In this document: positions 40,592-51,574 of the stretch, piece after piece | Position numbering within the stretch: the stretch's first letter is position 1 | Layout of the letters: the number at the start of each line of letters is the position of its first letter | Translations under genes and position numbers: made by a program | NCBI RefSeq assembly: GCF_963576615.1 | Contig: NC_088716.1 | Span: forward strand, 55,995,415-56,059,414 | Length of the DNA stretch: 64,000 nt | Direction: 5' to 3' | From: Watersipora subatra | Taxonomy: Eukaryota > Bryozoa > Gymnolaemata > Cheilostomatida > Watersiporidae | Notes under the pieces: model-generated | Seen by the model: the letters and a program-made list of their open reading frames with translations, nothing else | What the model was told of the DNA's origin: nothing | Database searches by the model: none

Positions 40592-41725
40592 GATGCCTGT
40601 TTTTCAAAATCCACTGCTAAAGTTACTACTCAGCTACAGCTGCTGCCTCTTGCCTGATTCATGTGCCATAGAATGGCTAGTGTTGTGGCAAAGCTTTAGG
40701 AAAAGACAACTCCTAATAACCTGTTTATAACTGAAAGCAATAATTAAACTAAGACTCTTGTTAGAAGATAAATAACTTCCTCTCAATCAAACCACATTTT
40801 GCAAGAAATGGAAATTCCTTTTCAAGCTGCCCAAAACTGACATAAGACCAACATTTAAATTTTATTTAAATTTGATTAATAAAATGTCTGCATGCATGTT
40901 GGGCAGTCTAGGCTCCTCATAACTTTTAAACATGAACAGTGAGCCAATCAGAAACATGCTACAATAAAATAATTAGAATCAAGATCTCGACTGGATAGAT
41001 TTTTCGCAGGATAAAGCTAAGATGGCCTGTTTACTGGTACTATAGAAATGATTATGTTCACTATTTACCAATTCTTATTGGTGGTGCAATTCTTTGGGAT
41101 AATTTTTTTCCATTTGCGATTGATTTTGCTATATTTAAATTAGTCAATAAATCAGGCATTTTACAACAACTGCTCTAAATAATGTGCAACTCTCTATGAG
41201 ATGTGAGGGCAGTGAAATTGCATGCTTCATGCACTGCTCAGCTGTGCTTATTTGGTTACAACATATGAAGGCATAAATCGCAACAGGGAGAAAGATTTCT
41301 AACTTTAAGCTATGTACAGTTACCATGATTAAGTCTTGAATAAATGAAATGCATTTGGATGCCTCAGCCTCACTGTTACCATAACAGCTGCGTGCGGCAT
41401 CGTGCGGACTTTAATGCTTGGTTACCATCATTAAGGTCCTACGTGCAGATGGCAGTTGTTATTATGATTTTTTGCTTTTGCAGGACGCCATCAGTAGATC
41501 ATTGACAAACTTTAAGTAGACATACTTGGATCCGCTATATAGACTCACCGGATTCCTTCTAAAAAGAATACAAAATACAATGAGAAAACAACTCCTTGTA
41601 CTTTTATTACCACGGCAAACATTTTAAGGTTAGAATGAGCAGTTATAAATATAAAAACTGAGTGAGCAGAGCAGGCAACTCTTCAACAAATACTGTTTCC
41701 ATTGTGACAATTAACGGAAGTCAAA
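40592..41725. other. Region between JIP1 start and the first GT10 gene
   Basis: It should hold the JIP1 5' UTR and promoter and the 3' UTR of the GT10 gene. A minus-strand AATAAA at 41603-41608 lies ~118 bp past the GT10 stop. No other gene is seen. Confidence 0.55.
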
Positions 41726-43057
41726 CTACTCCCTAGGTAAAGGTTCATAATGCAATATATCCTCCATATGTTCTCCAGTCCTGTTTCTCTTCCTATCAAA
41801 TGTATAACACCGTGTGTCCTCGCTGAATTGCTCATATACATCTATTGTCTTTCTCTCACTCTCATGCACCTGTTGACACAAGTCACACATCCATAGCTTA
41901 TTACTGCTCAGCAATCGCAACTCAACGACATAAGATGACCTCCACTGATGGTACGAGGAAAGAAGTTTTGAATCTGAAAAAACTGTTTTAAGATGACTGG
42001 CTAGATGCGACACTGATTCGAAGTCGTCTGCATGAATATAAGAATTGTCTGGAGCAAACTTTTTATAATCCACTCGTCGTCCTTTTACTATCGGAATCAT
42101 TCCTTCGATCAAGCTTATCCAAAACTTTTCTGTGATGTAGTCATCACAGTCAGAGTTTTCCAAAGCCAGATAAAATACGTAACGCTTTCCTAGCAGCTTT
42201 CGATCCTTTTTGCTAAAGATCGGCATGTTTTTCTTTACACTGCAGCCTCCATAAATATCAACATCGATGTACTTTTGCAGCTCTTCAACAAACTCCTCTC
42301 GCCTGCTACTCGTTATACAGTTGCTCACTAACCATGCTATCTGTTTTGAGCGCCTTGTTATCGGCCCTCTCCATAACTTCCCTCCTGCTTCTTTGTTGAG
42401 ATTTGCTATGTTCACAGCTTTAGGAAAATCAGGGGATAATTTTCTAAAACCACCATAAGGAATAAAGACGTCAGCGTCTAACACGTACGACATGCTTAAA
42501 TTAAAAAGGTTGTTTAGAAGTTTTAATTGGTTTGGATAATAGAAGGCGCTTGGTTCTCTCACCATAAGCACCCACTTCTGCTCTGTATGAATTCTTCGAG
42601 GTAGATCTTTAAGCACAAACTCACGATATCCATGGCCCAGAAAATCGGGACTCATATTATAAAGATGAAATATCACTGCATCACTTCTGTTGTAATCAGA
42701 TGGGTCGATGGTCCATTCACACTTGTAAGTACATTGTTCAAAAGGATCAGGAAAAGCTTGAATTTCCCAAGGCTTCCGGAAGCGGTTAATGCTGAATGAC
42801 TTTCCATACACCGTTGTATATGCCAATATGAGTTTAGAAGCCTGTTCAGGTTTGACAGCTTGAGGCAGGAAAGTTCTGTGCTCTGTAAGATTATCAACGT
42901 TGTTGACAGTTAATATCGGTGTCAGTAACCTGTTCCAGTGAAAATAGCAAACAAACACCCAGAACACCTGAATTATTGCCAGGATGACAGTGCAATAAAA
43001 AATAAAGTTTTTAACGATGCCCATTGACAAAGGGCTTCCAATACAAAAAATTAACAA
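41726..43057 (-). CDS. GT10 alpha-1,3-fucosyltransferase-like, intronless, 443 aa
   Basis: Golgi type II membrane glycosyltransferase of CAZy family GT10, which moves fucose from GDP-fucose to glycans. A single uninterrupted frame has a membrane anchor at ~17-39 (FIFYCTVILAIIQVFWVFVC) and then a stem and catalytic domain. Family marks are DADVFIPYGG (~194-203), WLVSNC with SSRREEFVEEL (~242-260), DVDIYGGC (~266-272) and the donor-binding block YVFYLALENSDCDDYITEKF (~293-312) followed by GMIPIVKG. The C-terminal CDLCQQVHE is typical of the family. The first ATG gives 443 aa; the ATG at residue 12 would put the anchor closer to the N-terminus and may be the real start. An AATAAA lies ~118 bp downstream. 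Acceptor specificity cannot be read from the sequence. Confidence 0.92.
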   Translation of the reverse strand: MLIFCIGSPLSMGIVKNFIFYCTVILAIIQVFWVFVCYFHWNRLLTPILTVNNVDNLTEHRTFLPQAVKPEQASKLILAYTTVYGKSFSINRFRKPWEIQAFPDPFEQCTYKCEWTIDPSDYNRSDAVIFHLYNMSPDFLGHGYREFVLKDLPRRIHTEQKWVLMVREPSAFYYPNQLKLLNNLFNLSMSYVLDADVFIPYGGFRKLSPDFPKAVNIANLNKEAGGKLWRGPITRRSKQIAWLVSNCITSSRREEFVEELQKYIDVDIYGGCSVKKNMPIFSKKDRKLLGKRYVFYLALENSDCDDYITEKFWISLIEGMIPIVKGRRVDYKKFAPDNSYIHADDFESVSHLASHLKTVFSDSKLLSSYHQWRSSYVVELRLLSSNKLWMCDLCQQVHESERKTIDVYEQFSEDTRCYTFDRKRNRTGEHMEDILHYEPLPRE

Positions 43058-43164
43058 CCGTCTGATGAGAGCTTTAGTATTACAAGATGCTATTGCATGA
43101 CTGGCATGATTCGCAGGCAGCCATCGTTCTGGCTAGTGAGCAGGTGATGACTTGAAGCATTGAA

Positions 43165-43281
43165 GGGTTTGTTGTGTGATGGAGACGAGGTACGACTCAC
43201 TGGAATTATAAGATTAGACTGAGGGTTTGTTGTGTGATGGAGACAAGGTATGGCTCACTGGAATTATAAGATTAGACTGAG
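43165..43281. repeat. 58-bp direct duplication upstream of the GT10 gene
   Basis: Two copies of GGGTTTGTTGTGTGATGGAG ... GGAATTATAAGATTAGACTG, 100-220 bp upstream of the GT10 start codon, in its likely 5' UTR or promoter. Confidence 0.85.
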
Positions 43282-43444
43282 GATCTAGTCTATGAAGAAT
43301 TGCTCTAATGCTGTTGGATGTAATGCAAAAAGTTTGTATTACGTATATTGCACTTGCACTTGGATTTGCTCTTTCCAACCAGCAATCCGACCAAAGTTAT
43401 TTTGACTCTAACCAAAAGTATAAACAAATATTTATGTTAATAAA

Positions 43445-44184
43445 TCTCACTTTGTAACTGTGTCTGTCTGTTTGTCCCAGTAAACTCGACGCTTTTCCAC
43501 ATTTTTGGCCAATTTCTTCCAAGCTTCACACGCATATGCTCTGTACCTTCTGCCAGGTCACTAAACATATTTGGTTTCAAAATTTTGTCTAATTCCTGAG
43601 AGCCAGCCACTAAAACACCCACTTGCAAGCATCTGGTTAAAAGAAAAGAAATCCCAGGCATTATCAGGTCTACTGCTATTATAATTATGGAATAAATCGG
43701 TGGCAGCAACATGCGATTTTCGCTGAATGCTTCTGTATTTAAATTAACTGGTATAAATGTAATCTATGTATATATTTCTCAAAGTCTGTGTGTTGGAATT
43801 CCGTCTGTCTGTTGGAAATCCGGCTATAGCTATTATTATAACAGCTGAGCTTGGCAACAATAAAGACTCAAATTCATGGAATTTCATGGAATTTCATTGA
43901 AATTCATGGAATTCTTACTGTCATTGGAAGCCTAAGCTTAGTGGAGTTTCCATTGGCAATATGCCAGCCTACTAGCTTGAAATGTACAGTTGTTTGACAA
44001 AGTTTTAAAACCTTTACAGTTGTTTTTATTTCTCTCTTAATTTATTTCAACTACACGACACACTTCTCTCATGATATGTAGTTTGAAAGTTAGAATGGCA
44101 AATGTTGTTATATGTTAAATACAAATCAATTTTCTGTCCAAAGACTCTTCTATTACACGGGCAACGCCGGGTGGCACAGCTAGT
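43445..44184 (+). mobile_element. Helitron-like non-autonomous element, 740 bp
   Basis: It starts TCTCACTTTG after an A and ends CACAGCTAGT before a T, with a short GC-rich hairpin-prone GGGCAACGCCGGG just inside the end. TC...CTAGT between A and T is the Helitron insertion pattern. Early TGTCTGTCTGTTTGTCC is shared with the next element. The 3' ~190 bp is also found at 1600-1790. No Rep/helicase frame is present. Confidence 0.55.
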
Positions 44185-44581
44185 TATAACATAAATGCAG
44201 AAACAGTATTTTGTTCCATACCTCTTTCAGCTGCATAGACAAGTCAAAGATTTTTTTTAGGATTTGACTATTGAAGAAAGCTTTCACTTTCATCCATCCC
44301 AAAAAGTGTTTTTGATCAACGGATCATAACTATTAACAAAAACTGGACAACTGCAGGTTTCCACGAGTCAAATAACAAAGCTCAATGAACTCCTGCCAGC
44401 AGCAATGCAGGCTACACAAGCTCTAACTAACAAATAACAACCAAGTGTTTAACTCATTGTAAACAATGAACAACTATATTATCTTAGAGTTTATAATTAT
44501 ACTAAAGAGAAAGTAGATTATAATACTTTGAATACAACAAAATTAAAGAATATCACTTCCAGCATGTCAACTGATACAATA

Positions 44582-46018
44582 TCTACTATATAAACGGCAA
44601 TCGTTGTCTGTCTGTCTATCTGTCTATCTATCTGTCTATCTGTCTGTCCGCCTTATAGAGCGGTCTTTTCTTTTATCGTCGTACGAATTTCGGTCGTACG
44701 AAGCGAACTGAATTAATATGTGTAGTACCGGTAAATAAATTATAGAGCGGTCTTTCTTTTTCCATTCGGTCGAACGAAGCCAACCGAATTAATATGAGTA
44801 CTAATTATTGTAATTTTGTAATATCGTAATATCATAATTTCGTAATATCGTAATTTCGTAATATGGACTATTAGCCGCTACTTTTCTCTGACGATTTGAG
44901 CCAAGCGGCTTATATAAAGGTGTGGCGATTCTGTTGTTTTTCTTTCACCGCTCGAGCGCATTAACCGAAATCCCCTGTTTGCACGCTTTTTAAACAGCAA
45001 ATTTTCTGCCGTGTTAAAAAGCACCTTTCCTGAGTTCTGCGGCCTATACAAAGGTGTCTATACAGCTATACAAATGTACTATTCATTAAATAAAATAAAT
45101 TAATGAGTAGTTATTTACATGCAATTAATATTTACTGCCAACGTGTACCGAGAAGGTCACGTAAACGTTTGTTTCTTGGAGCCACTAGAAAAACGCATTT
45201 CTCACCTACTAAATTTCCACATCAAAAAGGTAAGTGTTTCTTATACGATGTTGTATTGTCTATGAATTGCCACATCTCCACTACTTAATAACGTTGGATT
45301 TGCCGCTGTTCGTGATAGTGGGTCATGTTCATTTCCTTCAGCAGCCGAGTTACTAATTTTTTTCCAGCTCTGAGTAGGCCTACTGTAACTTACTATTACA
45401 GAACTTTCACGAGTACTCCGAGGGTTGCGATACGCTATTGTGAAAAGAAAGAGAGCAGCTGCTATCGACTTACTGTCACCCTGCATCAGCCATGACCAGC
45501 TATACGTCGCCTGCTCAAAAGTAGGCACACGCCGAAAACTGTTTCTTCATACGCCCGACAGAAAAACCAAAAATGTTGTCTATCCGCATGTGTTGCGTTG
45601 AACTAAGGGAGAGAGAGAGGGAGAGAGAAAGGGAGAGAGGGAGAGCGAGAAGGAGAGGGAGGGGGGAGAGAGGGAGAGAGAGCGGGAGAGAAGGGGAGAG
45701 AGAGGGAGAGCGAGGAGGAGAGGGGGGAGAGAGAGAGGGGGAAGAGGGAGGGAGAGAGAGGGGAGAGAGGGGAGAGACGGAGAGAGGGGAAAGAGGGAGA
45801 GAAGGAGAGATAGAGAGGGAGAGCGAGGAGGAGAGGGGGGGGGGGGAGAGAGAGAGGGAGGGAGAGAGAGGGGAGAGAGGGAGAGGGGAGAGAGGAGAGA
45901 GACGGAGAGAGGGAGATGTAACTGCATAGTTGGCGTTGTTTTACAGTATAAAAGACAACTCTCAATAAACCTCTTGCTGTACAAGAATCTGATCCCGTTG
46001 ACGGGTAATGCAGCTAGT
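44582..46018 (+). mobile_element. Helitron-like non-autonomous element, 1.44 kb
   Basis: It starts TCTACTATATAAACGGCAAT after A. It ends with the hairpin CCCGTTGACGGG followed by TAATGCAGCTAGT before T, a typical Helitron terminus (hairpin ~10 bases before CTRRT). It contains a TCTG/TCTA run near the 5' end and a 300-bp GA-rich array. Short frames inside (for example 45103-45288) show no recognisable Helitron protein. Confidence 0.6.
45608..45915. repeat. GA-rich purine array
   Basis: Strictly purine (GAGAGG/GGAGAGA) for ~300 bases, within the larger Helitron-like element. Open frames of 118-134 codons on both strands (RERERE / SLSLSP) are low-complexity artefacts. Confidence 0.95.
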
Positions 46019-46695
46019 TAGTTAGATATATAGCGCAAGTTACCCAGCATCATGCATAATTTTTCTTGTCTTATTTCCCAATATTTTTGTGTCTCATCAT
46101 TCTTTTTTGTCTTGTATCGAACTACTAAGTGTAAAATATAGTAAAAGAGAACTGTGATAGTCGCTTGTAGTTTTTGTACAAAGGCAATGATGTGTAGTAC
46201 AGAAGAGTGTTCGTAGCTTAAATAAGTATAACCATATCCCAAACTCTACTTCAGTAATAACAATATCGCTCAAATACAGCCTAAAGTAAGAGTTGCAAGA
46301 GTTAATGGTAGCAGCACCAAATATATAAAAAATAAAAGTATTTATAACTAACAACAATATAAACAGATGTGTACCTAACAATATCTCATGGATAACAAAT
46401 TGCTAATTAAGTACGAATGGGCAGTTAGCTGAATATTGAATATTAAGTAACCGTAAGCAAAGATAAATAAATCGTTTAAGAAATGTCTTATGACCTTTGA
46501 CCTTTTCTTAATATATCCCACGACCAAACGAGCGGGAGCGAAGTTTGAGAGTTTTTATGATAAATGCATGTGCACACAACTTACGAAAACTATTCATCAA
46601 CAAAGTCGCAAACTCTTGTCTCGAAATCTCATCAACAAATTTAACCATCGTTTTGTAGAGTCGTTAAAGTATAATCACGATACAAAACACATATA

Positions 46696-46963
46696 AGCTT
46701 CTGTTATGTTTCTGCACAGAAGCAATTAAATAGAGTATTAAATTAGAGAAATGGTTTATTGCACACTCCAGAGACAACTGATTTGATAACAGAAAACCCA
46801 AGTATTTATATGTTTGGTCATAGAAAAGCTTTGTAAAAAGCTACAAGCATTATTAATAGCTATAATGAGACAGTACTATATAATATTAGCTTGTATAAAG
46901 CTTTAGCTAAAAAGCATAATGTTTGTTGGCAAAGTACCAGTAATACTTGGCACTTGCATGACA
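46696..46963 (-). repeat. 3' LTR of the Gypsy element
   Basis: 268 bp. On the minus strand it starts TGTCATGCAAGTG and ends near CATAACAGAAGCT. It matches 51307-51574 along its whole length. Confidence 0.95.
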
Positions 46964-46976
46964 CCTCCTCACTAAG

Positions 46977-49622
46977 CTAAAGGTTCTTTCTGGTTCTCTT
47001 AGACCTTCGAGGTTTGTCTCTGCTATACTCATCTCCATCAGGTAGACGAGGGTTGCGTGGTCTTCTAGACGGAGGTTGCTCTGTTACAGTTGTAGGGGCT
47101 GGTAGTTGCAGTTTTGTCTCCTCTGTTATATCAGGTTTATCTCCAGGGTCTTGATCTTCTTCTGTTGAGTATCTTGGTCTGAGTTGTTCAACATGTCTTC
47201 TCCAAGTAGGTCCCTTTGGTACCACTTTGACATTGAGACTACGAGTTCCATATATCTTAGTAACAATGGCTGGAACCCATCTAGGTTGTCTGTTGCGTCT
47301 AGGTCCATGATACAAGGCATAGCATGGTGCTCCAAGATTGTAGCTGTGTATCTTGCTAACTGTCTTTTCTGCCGATCGGTTGACTTCTCTGGATTGATGA
47401 AACTGTGCTATGTGTGCGGGTGATGGCAATAGGGTGTCAATCTTGCATCTCATCTGTCTTCCATTCAGCAGCTGACTGGGAGAGTATCCTGTAGGAAGTG
47501 GTGTCCTTCTATAGTGCATCAGGAACTGTTGTAGTGCAGATTTAGGTGAGAGTGACGATTTCTTCATGGCTTGTTTGAAGGATTGTACTAGTCTTTCAGC
47601 TGCGCCATTTGTAGCTGGATGGTAGGGTGCTCCAGTGAGGTGAACAATGCTTCTCTCTTGACACCACTGCTGAAACTCTCCTGAGGTGAAGCTGGTAGCA
47701 TTGTCAGTGACTATGGTGTGAGGGTATCCAAAGTGTGCGAATATCTCCTCTAAGATGCCTGTGGTAGCTCTGGTAGAAGTAGATGACGTCCTGTGTATGC
47801 ATGGATACTTTGAGTAGGCATCTATCATCACTAGCCATTGGCTGCCCATGAAGTTCACTGCATGATCTAAGTGAAGACGACTCCATGGCTTCTCAGGTAG
47901 CATCCAGGGATGTATAGGATACTTCTGTGGAAGCTTCTGGTGTTCAGCACAGGCAGTGCACTGTTGGCTTGTCTCCTCTATATCAGAGTCAATGCGAGGC
48001 CAATAGACAGCAGTTCGAGCTAGCTTCTTCATTCTTTCCATTCCAAAGTGTCCAAGGTGAAGGATCTTTAATACTTCCTGTTGTAACTTGACAGGAATGA
48101 CTACTCTGTTGCCATATAGAAGACAACCTTCAGTGATAGAAAGTGAATCTGAGATCTTGTGGAAGAGTGACAGCTGAGTCTCCTTCATCTCTTTGTTACC
48201 AGGCCATCCTTCTGCTGTGTAGCGCATTACTGTGGCTAGTGTTGGGTCTTTCTTTGTCTCCTTTGCTAGAACATTGTAGTCTGTAGAGTTGAGCTGTTGT
48301 CCAATAGTGTGAATAGTGCATACTGTATCAACATCATCCTCATCTTCTCTTGCATCAAACTCTTTATCAGGTCCAACTGGCAGTCTTGAGAGGACATCTG
48401 CATTTTGATGATGCTGGGTAGATCTGTATTCTATGGTGTAGTCATACTGATTTAGTACCAGTGCCCATCTTGCTAGTCTGTTGGCTGCTAGAGCTGGAAC
48501 TCCTTTGGTAGGTCCTAGAAGTGTGAGAAGAGGTCTGTGGTCAGTTACCAAGATAAACCGTCGACCATACAGGTACTGGTGATACTTCTTTAGAGCAACT
48601 ATGATTGAGAGAGCTTCTTTTTGTATTTGTCCATATTTCCTCTGCGTGCTGGTCAGTGTTTTTGAAACATTGGCTATTGGTCTCTCACTTCCATCAGGAT
48701 AACGATGAAATAGTACAGCTCCCAGTCCAGTTTCTGAAGCATCACATGAGATTCCAATGTCAAGATCTGGGTTGAAGTGTGCTAAGACACTATCAGTTGA
48801 TAGCATATCTTTCAGTTTGTTGAAGCTCTTTTCTTGTTCAGTGCCCCACTTCCAGGTCTCTCCTTTGCGTGTCAGTTTGTGCAATGGTCCTGTGAGTTGT
48901 GACAGATTGGGTATGAACTTGCTGTAGAATTGTGTAGCTCCTAAGAAAGATCTTAGCTGAGTTAAGTCTGTTGGGACTGGCATCTGTTGTACTGCATCTG
49001 CCTTCTTTCCTTTAGTGATTCCCTTTGAAGTGAGTTTGTGTCCCAGATACTCTACTGTAGGTTGAGCAAAACAGCACTTGTCTTTTCTACATCTGAGCCC
49101 TCTTTCTTCTAATCTTTGAAGAAGTCGACGTAAGTTTTGTAGATGGCTCTCTGCATTGGCTCCACTCACTAGTATATCATCTAGGTATACTGCTACTCCT
49201 GGGAGGTCTTGTGTCAGTTGCTCCATGATTTCTTGAAAATACCCTGGTGCTGAGCTTATGCCAAAGGGCAACCTCTTCTGTAGTAGTACTCCTCGGTGTG
49301 TTGATAGTGCTAGTCGTCGTTGACTTTCTGGTGCCAACAATATTTGATTGTAGGCATCTGCTAAATCAATCTTTGTGTAGCAATAGCCTCCACCTAGTTT
49401 TCTGATTAGATCTTCTGGTAGTGGGATAGGTTTCCTATGTGTTTCTAGCTGATTATTGATAGTCTTAGAGTAGTCTCCACATACTCTGATCTTCCCTGCA
49501 GCTTGACCTGTTGTAGATTTGCGTACAGGTACAACTGGTGTTCCATACTGGTTGAATTGAGTTGGTTCCCATATGCCTTTAGCTACACCTGCTTCGTATG
49601 CTTGGTTGAGCTCTTCTGTCAA
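46977..49622 (-). CDS. pol: Gypsy pol: reverse transcriptase, RNase H, integrase
   Basis: Part of the LTR element. In order: RT with the YLDDILVSG catalytic motif; RNase H with FILVTDHRPLLTLL; an integrase zinc finger (HLGHFGMERMKKL ... CTACAEH); the integrase core (DAYSKYP, TDNATSFTSGEF, GAAERLVQSF); and a basic C-terminal tail. This domain order defines Ty3/Gypsy. Confidence 0.95.
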   Translation of the reverse strand: MTEELNQAYEAGVAKGIWEPTQFNQYGTPVVPVRKSTTGQAAGKIRVCGDYSKTINNQLETHRKPIPLPEDLIRKLGGGYCYTKIDLADAYNQILLAPESQRRLALSTHRGVLLQKRLPFGISSAPGYFQEIMEQLTQDLPGVAVYLDDILVSGANAESHLQNLRRLLQRLEERGLRCRKDKCCFAQPTVEYLGHKLTSKGITKGKKADAVQQMPVPTDLTQLRSFLGATQFYSKFIPNLSQLTGPLHKLTRKGETWKWGTEQEKSFNKLKDMLSTDSVLAHFNPDLDIGISCDASETGLGAVLFHRYPDGSERPIANVSKTLTSTQRKYGQIQKEALSIIVALKKYHQYLYGRRFILVTDHRPLLTLLGPTKGVPALAANRLARWALVLNQYDYTIEYRSTQHHQNADVLSRLPVGPDKEFDAREDEDDVDTVCTIHTIGQQLNSTDYNVLAKETKKDPTLATVMRYTAEGWPGNKEMKETQLSLFHKISDSLSITEGCLLYGNRVVIPVKLQQEVLKILHLGHFGMERMKKLARTAVYWPRIDSDIEETSQQCTACAEHQKLPQKYPIHPWMLPEKPWSRLHLDHAVNFMGSQWLVMIDAYSKYPCIHRTSSTSTRATTGILEEIFAHFGYPHTIVTDNATSFTSGEFQQWCQERSIVHLTGAPYHPATNGAAERLVQSFKQAMKKSSLSPKSALQQFLMHYRRTPLPTGYSPSQLLNGRQMRCKIDTLLPSPAHIAQFHQSREVNRSAEKTVSKIHSYNLGAPCYALYHGPRRNRQPRWVPAIVTKIYGTRSLNVKVVPKGPTWRRHVEQLRPRYSTEEDQDPGDKPDITEETKLQLPAPTTVTEQPPSRRPRNPRLPDGDEYSRDKPRRSKRTRKNL

Positions 49623-49643
49623 GGCAATAGGAACTGGTCTGGG

Positions 49644-51179
49644 TCAGCAGAAGACTGGCTTTGTTGAAGGTTTGAAGTTTATCTCTAGTTCAAAGTTCTT
49701 GAGATATCCTAGCTCGTCTTTGAATATTTCTGGAAATTCTTTGCACATCTCCTTACACTTGATTTGTAACCTCCCATCTGGCTGGTTCTCTGTGATTGTT
49801 GATACAAGGTTCTGTTGTAGCTTGTCATCAATAGAGATGCCTAGTTGCTGTATAGCAGTTCTTCCTAGTAGGTTGAGATCTTGTACAGCACTAATCACAA
49901 ATGGTAGTCTGACTTCTTTCTGTGCATCCAATTGGGCAGTTAGCTCACATCTGCCAAGCGTCTCTATGAGATGTCCTGAGGCTGATTTGTAGTTAACTGT
50001 AGTAGGTTTTAGGTTTGGCTTTCCTAGCTTCTCCCATATTGATTTACAGATGAAGTTGTCACATGCTCCAGTGTCCAGTTCAAGTGTGAAGTTGTCTCCC
50101 TCCAGTTTGATGTTTTCAGCAAGTTTCACCATCTTGGTTGATGTGCATTCTATCATCTTTACTGGTTTTTCTGCTGCAGATGATTTCTTTTTCTTGCATG
50201 CTCTTTCTATGTGACCTTGTTTAGAACAAAAGTTGCAGGTGGCTGCTTTGAATCTGCAGTCATCCGCTGTATGGTTAGTTCGGTCACATCTGTAGCATAG
50301 CTTTCCTTCCTTCTGCTTGTCAGGTGTAGAGTTGTTTTTCTGGATTGGTTTGTATCTTGATTTCTGTTGAGCAACCTTGTTGACTTTAGACGAGTTTCCA
50401 TAAACTGTCTCTTTGGCAACTTTAGCTGCTTCTTCTGTTTCCTGTGCTACCTGTATAGCTTTGTTGAAGTTGAATTCATTGTCCTTGACCTTGAAGAGAG
50501 ATTTGAGAACTGCTTCATTGTTTACAGAGCAGATAAATCTTGTTCTGAGAGCCTCATCTAATGGATCTGTAATGTCTATGAAGGCACATGCAGTTGCATC
50601 CTGACGAATTCTGGCAGCTAACTCTTGAATAGTTTCTCCAGGTTTCCTCTGCATGTCACTCCAATACTTGTAACGCTCTCTAACAATGAAGCGCTTAGGG
50701 TCATACTGGTCTTTGAGAAATTCCAGTATTTCATCCATGTTGAGGTCGTTGATCTGCTTGGGTGTTGAAAGCTGAGCTGCCATATTACTAAGCTGCTTGT
50801 AGAGTGTAGGCTGTTGGTTGGTGAGAAAAGTGCCAGCAATCTTGTCTTGATGAATAGAATTTGCTGCAATGAATGTGTTGAATCTGTCTATGTAATCTGT
50901 TAGTAGCTCTGCTGTTGGGTCAAAACCTGGGAAGGCTGGAACAGCGGTTGCAGCTGTTTCTTGTTTCCGTTGTAGGTTTTGTAGTAGTAGCTCCATCAGT
51001 TTCTTATTCTCCTCCATTCTTTCATCTTGCTGACGTCTGTATTCCTCTTGTTGCTGCTTGAACTCCTCATGCTGCTGTTGTCTATGCTCTTCTTGCTGCT
51101 TTCTCTGCTCCTCTTGCTGCTGTCTCTGGTCCTCCTGCTGCTTCTGCATTAGCTTTATCAGGTCTGCTACTTCTGCCAT
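49644..51179 (-). CDS. gag: Gypsy gag and protease
   Basis: Part of the LTR element. A glutamine-rich coiled-coil N-terminus (HRQQQHEEFKQQQEEYRRQQ) is followed by the capsid-type region, zinc knuckles (CYRCDRTNHTADDC, CNFCSKQGHIERAC) and an aspartic protease with LELDTGACDNF. Confidence 0.93.
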   Translation of the reverse strand: MAEVADLIKLMQKQQEDQRQQQEEQRKQQEEHRQQQHEEFKQQQEEYRRQQDERMEENKKLMELLLQNLQRKQETAATAVPAFPGFDPTAELLTDYIDRFNTFIAANSIHQDKIAGTFLTNQQPTLYKQLSNMAAQLSTPKQINDLNMDEILEFLKDQYDPKRFIVRERYKYWSDMQRKPGETIQELAARIRQDATACAFIDITDPLDEALRTRFICSVNNEAVLKSLFKVKDNEFNFNKAIQVAQETEEAAKVAKETVYGNSSKVNKVAQQKSRYKPIQKNNSTPDKQKEGKLCYRCDRTNHTADDCRFKAATCNFCSKQGHIERACKKKKSSAAEKPVKMIECTSTKMVKLAENIKLEGDNFTLELDTGACDNFICKSIWEKLGKPNLKPTTVNYKSASGHLIETLGRCELTAQLDAQKEVRLPFVISAVQDLNLLGRTAIQQLGISIDDKLQQNLVSTITENQPDGRLQIKCKEMCKEFPEIFKDELGYLKNFELEINFKPSTKPVFC

Positions 51180-51306
51180 TGTAGTGGTGCAATTTTGAAC
51201 AGTTACTCTTGTAATAAACTAGAACTCTTTGTATCGATTTTATCAATGATAAAATCTGAACAAAACTCTTTGTAACTGTTCAAAAGAGAAATTCTTGTCG
51301 CCAATT

Positions 51307-51574
51307 AGCTTCTGTTATGTTTCTGCACAGAAGCAATTAAATAGAGTATTAAATTAGAGAAATGGTTTATTGCACACTCCAGAGACAACTGATTTGATAA
51401 CAGAAAACCCAAGTATTTATATGTTTGGTCATAGAAAAGCTTTGTAAAAAGCTACAAGCATTATTAATAGCTATAATGAGACAGTACTATATAATATTAG
51501 CTTGTATAAAGCTTTAGCTAAAAAGCATAATGTTTGTTGGCAAAGTACCAGTAATACTTGGCACTTGCATGACA
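51307..51574 (-). repeat. 5' LTR of the Gypsy element
   Basis: 268 bp, same sequence as the LTR at 46696-46963. The primer-binding region adjoins its inner end. Confidence 0.95.

Larger units (their letters stand above)
46696..51574 (-). mobile_element. Ty3/Gypsy LTR retrotransposon, 4.9 kb, young
   Basis: Complete structure on the minus strand: 5' LTR (51307-51574), primer-binding region beginning TGGCGACAAG just inside it, gag-protease, pol in the gypsy order RT-RNase H-integrase, a purine tract (GTGAGGAGG) and the 3' LTR (46696-46963). The two 268-bp LTRs look identical by eye, so the insertion is recent. It looks nearly whole, with about one break in its coding part. No clear target-site duplication was seen. 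No envelope frame is present. It sits between the two GT10 genes. Confidence 0.95.

Noticed and set aside
45573-45984. 118-134-codon frames of RERERE and SLSLSP type
   Set aside because: Pure GA/CT simple sequence inside a Helitron-like element.
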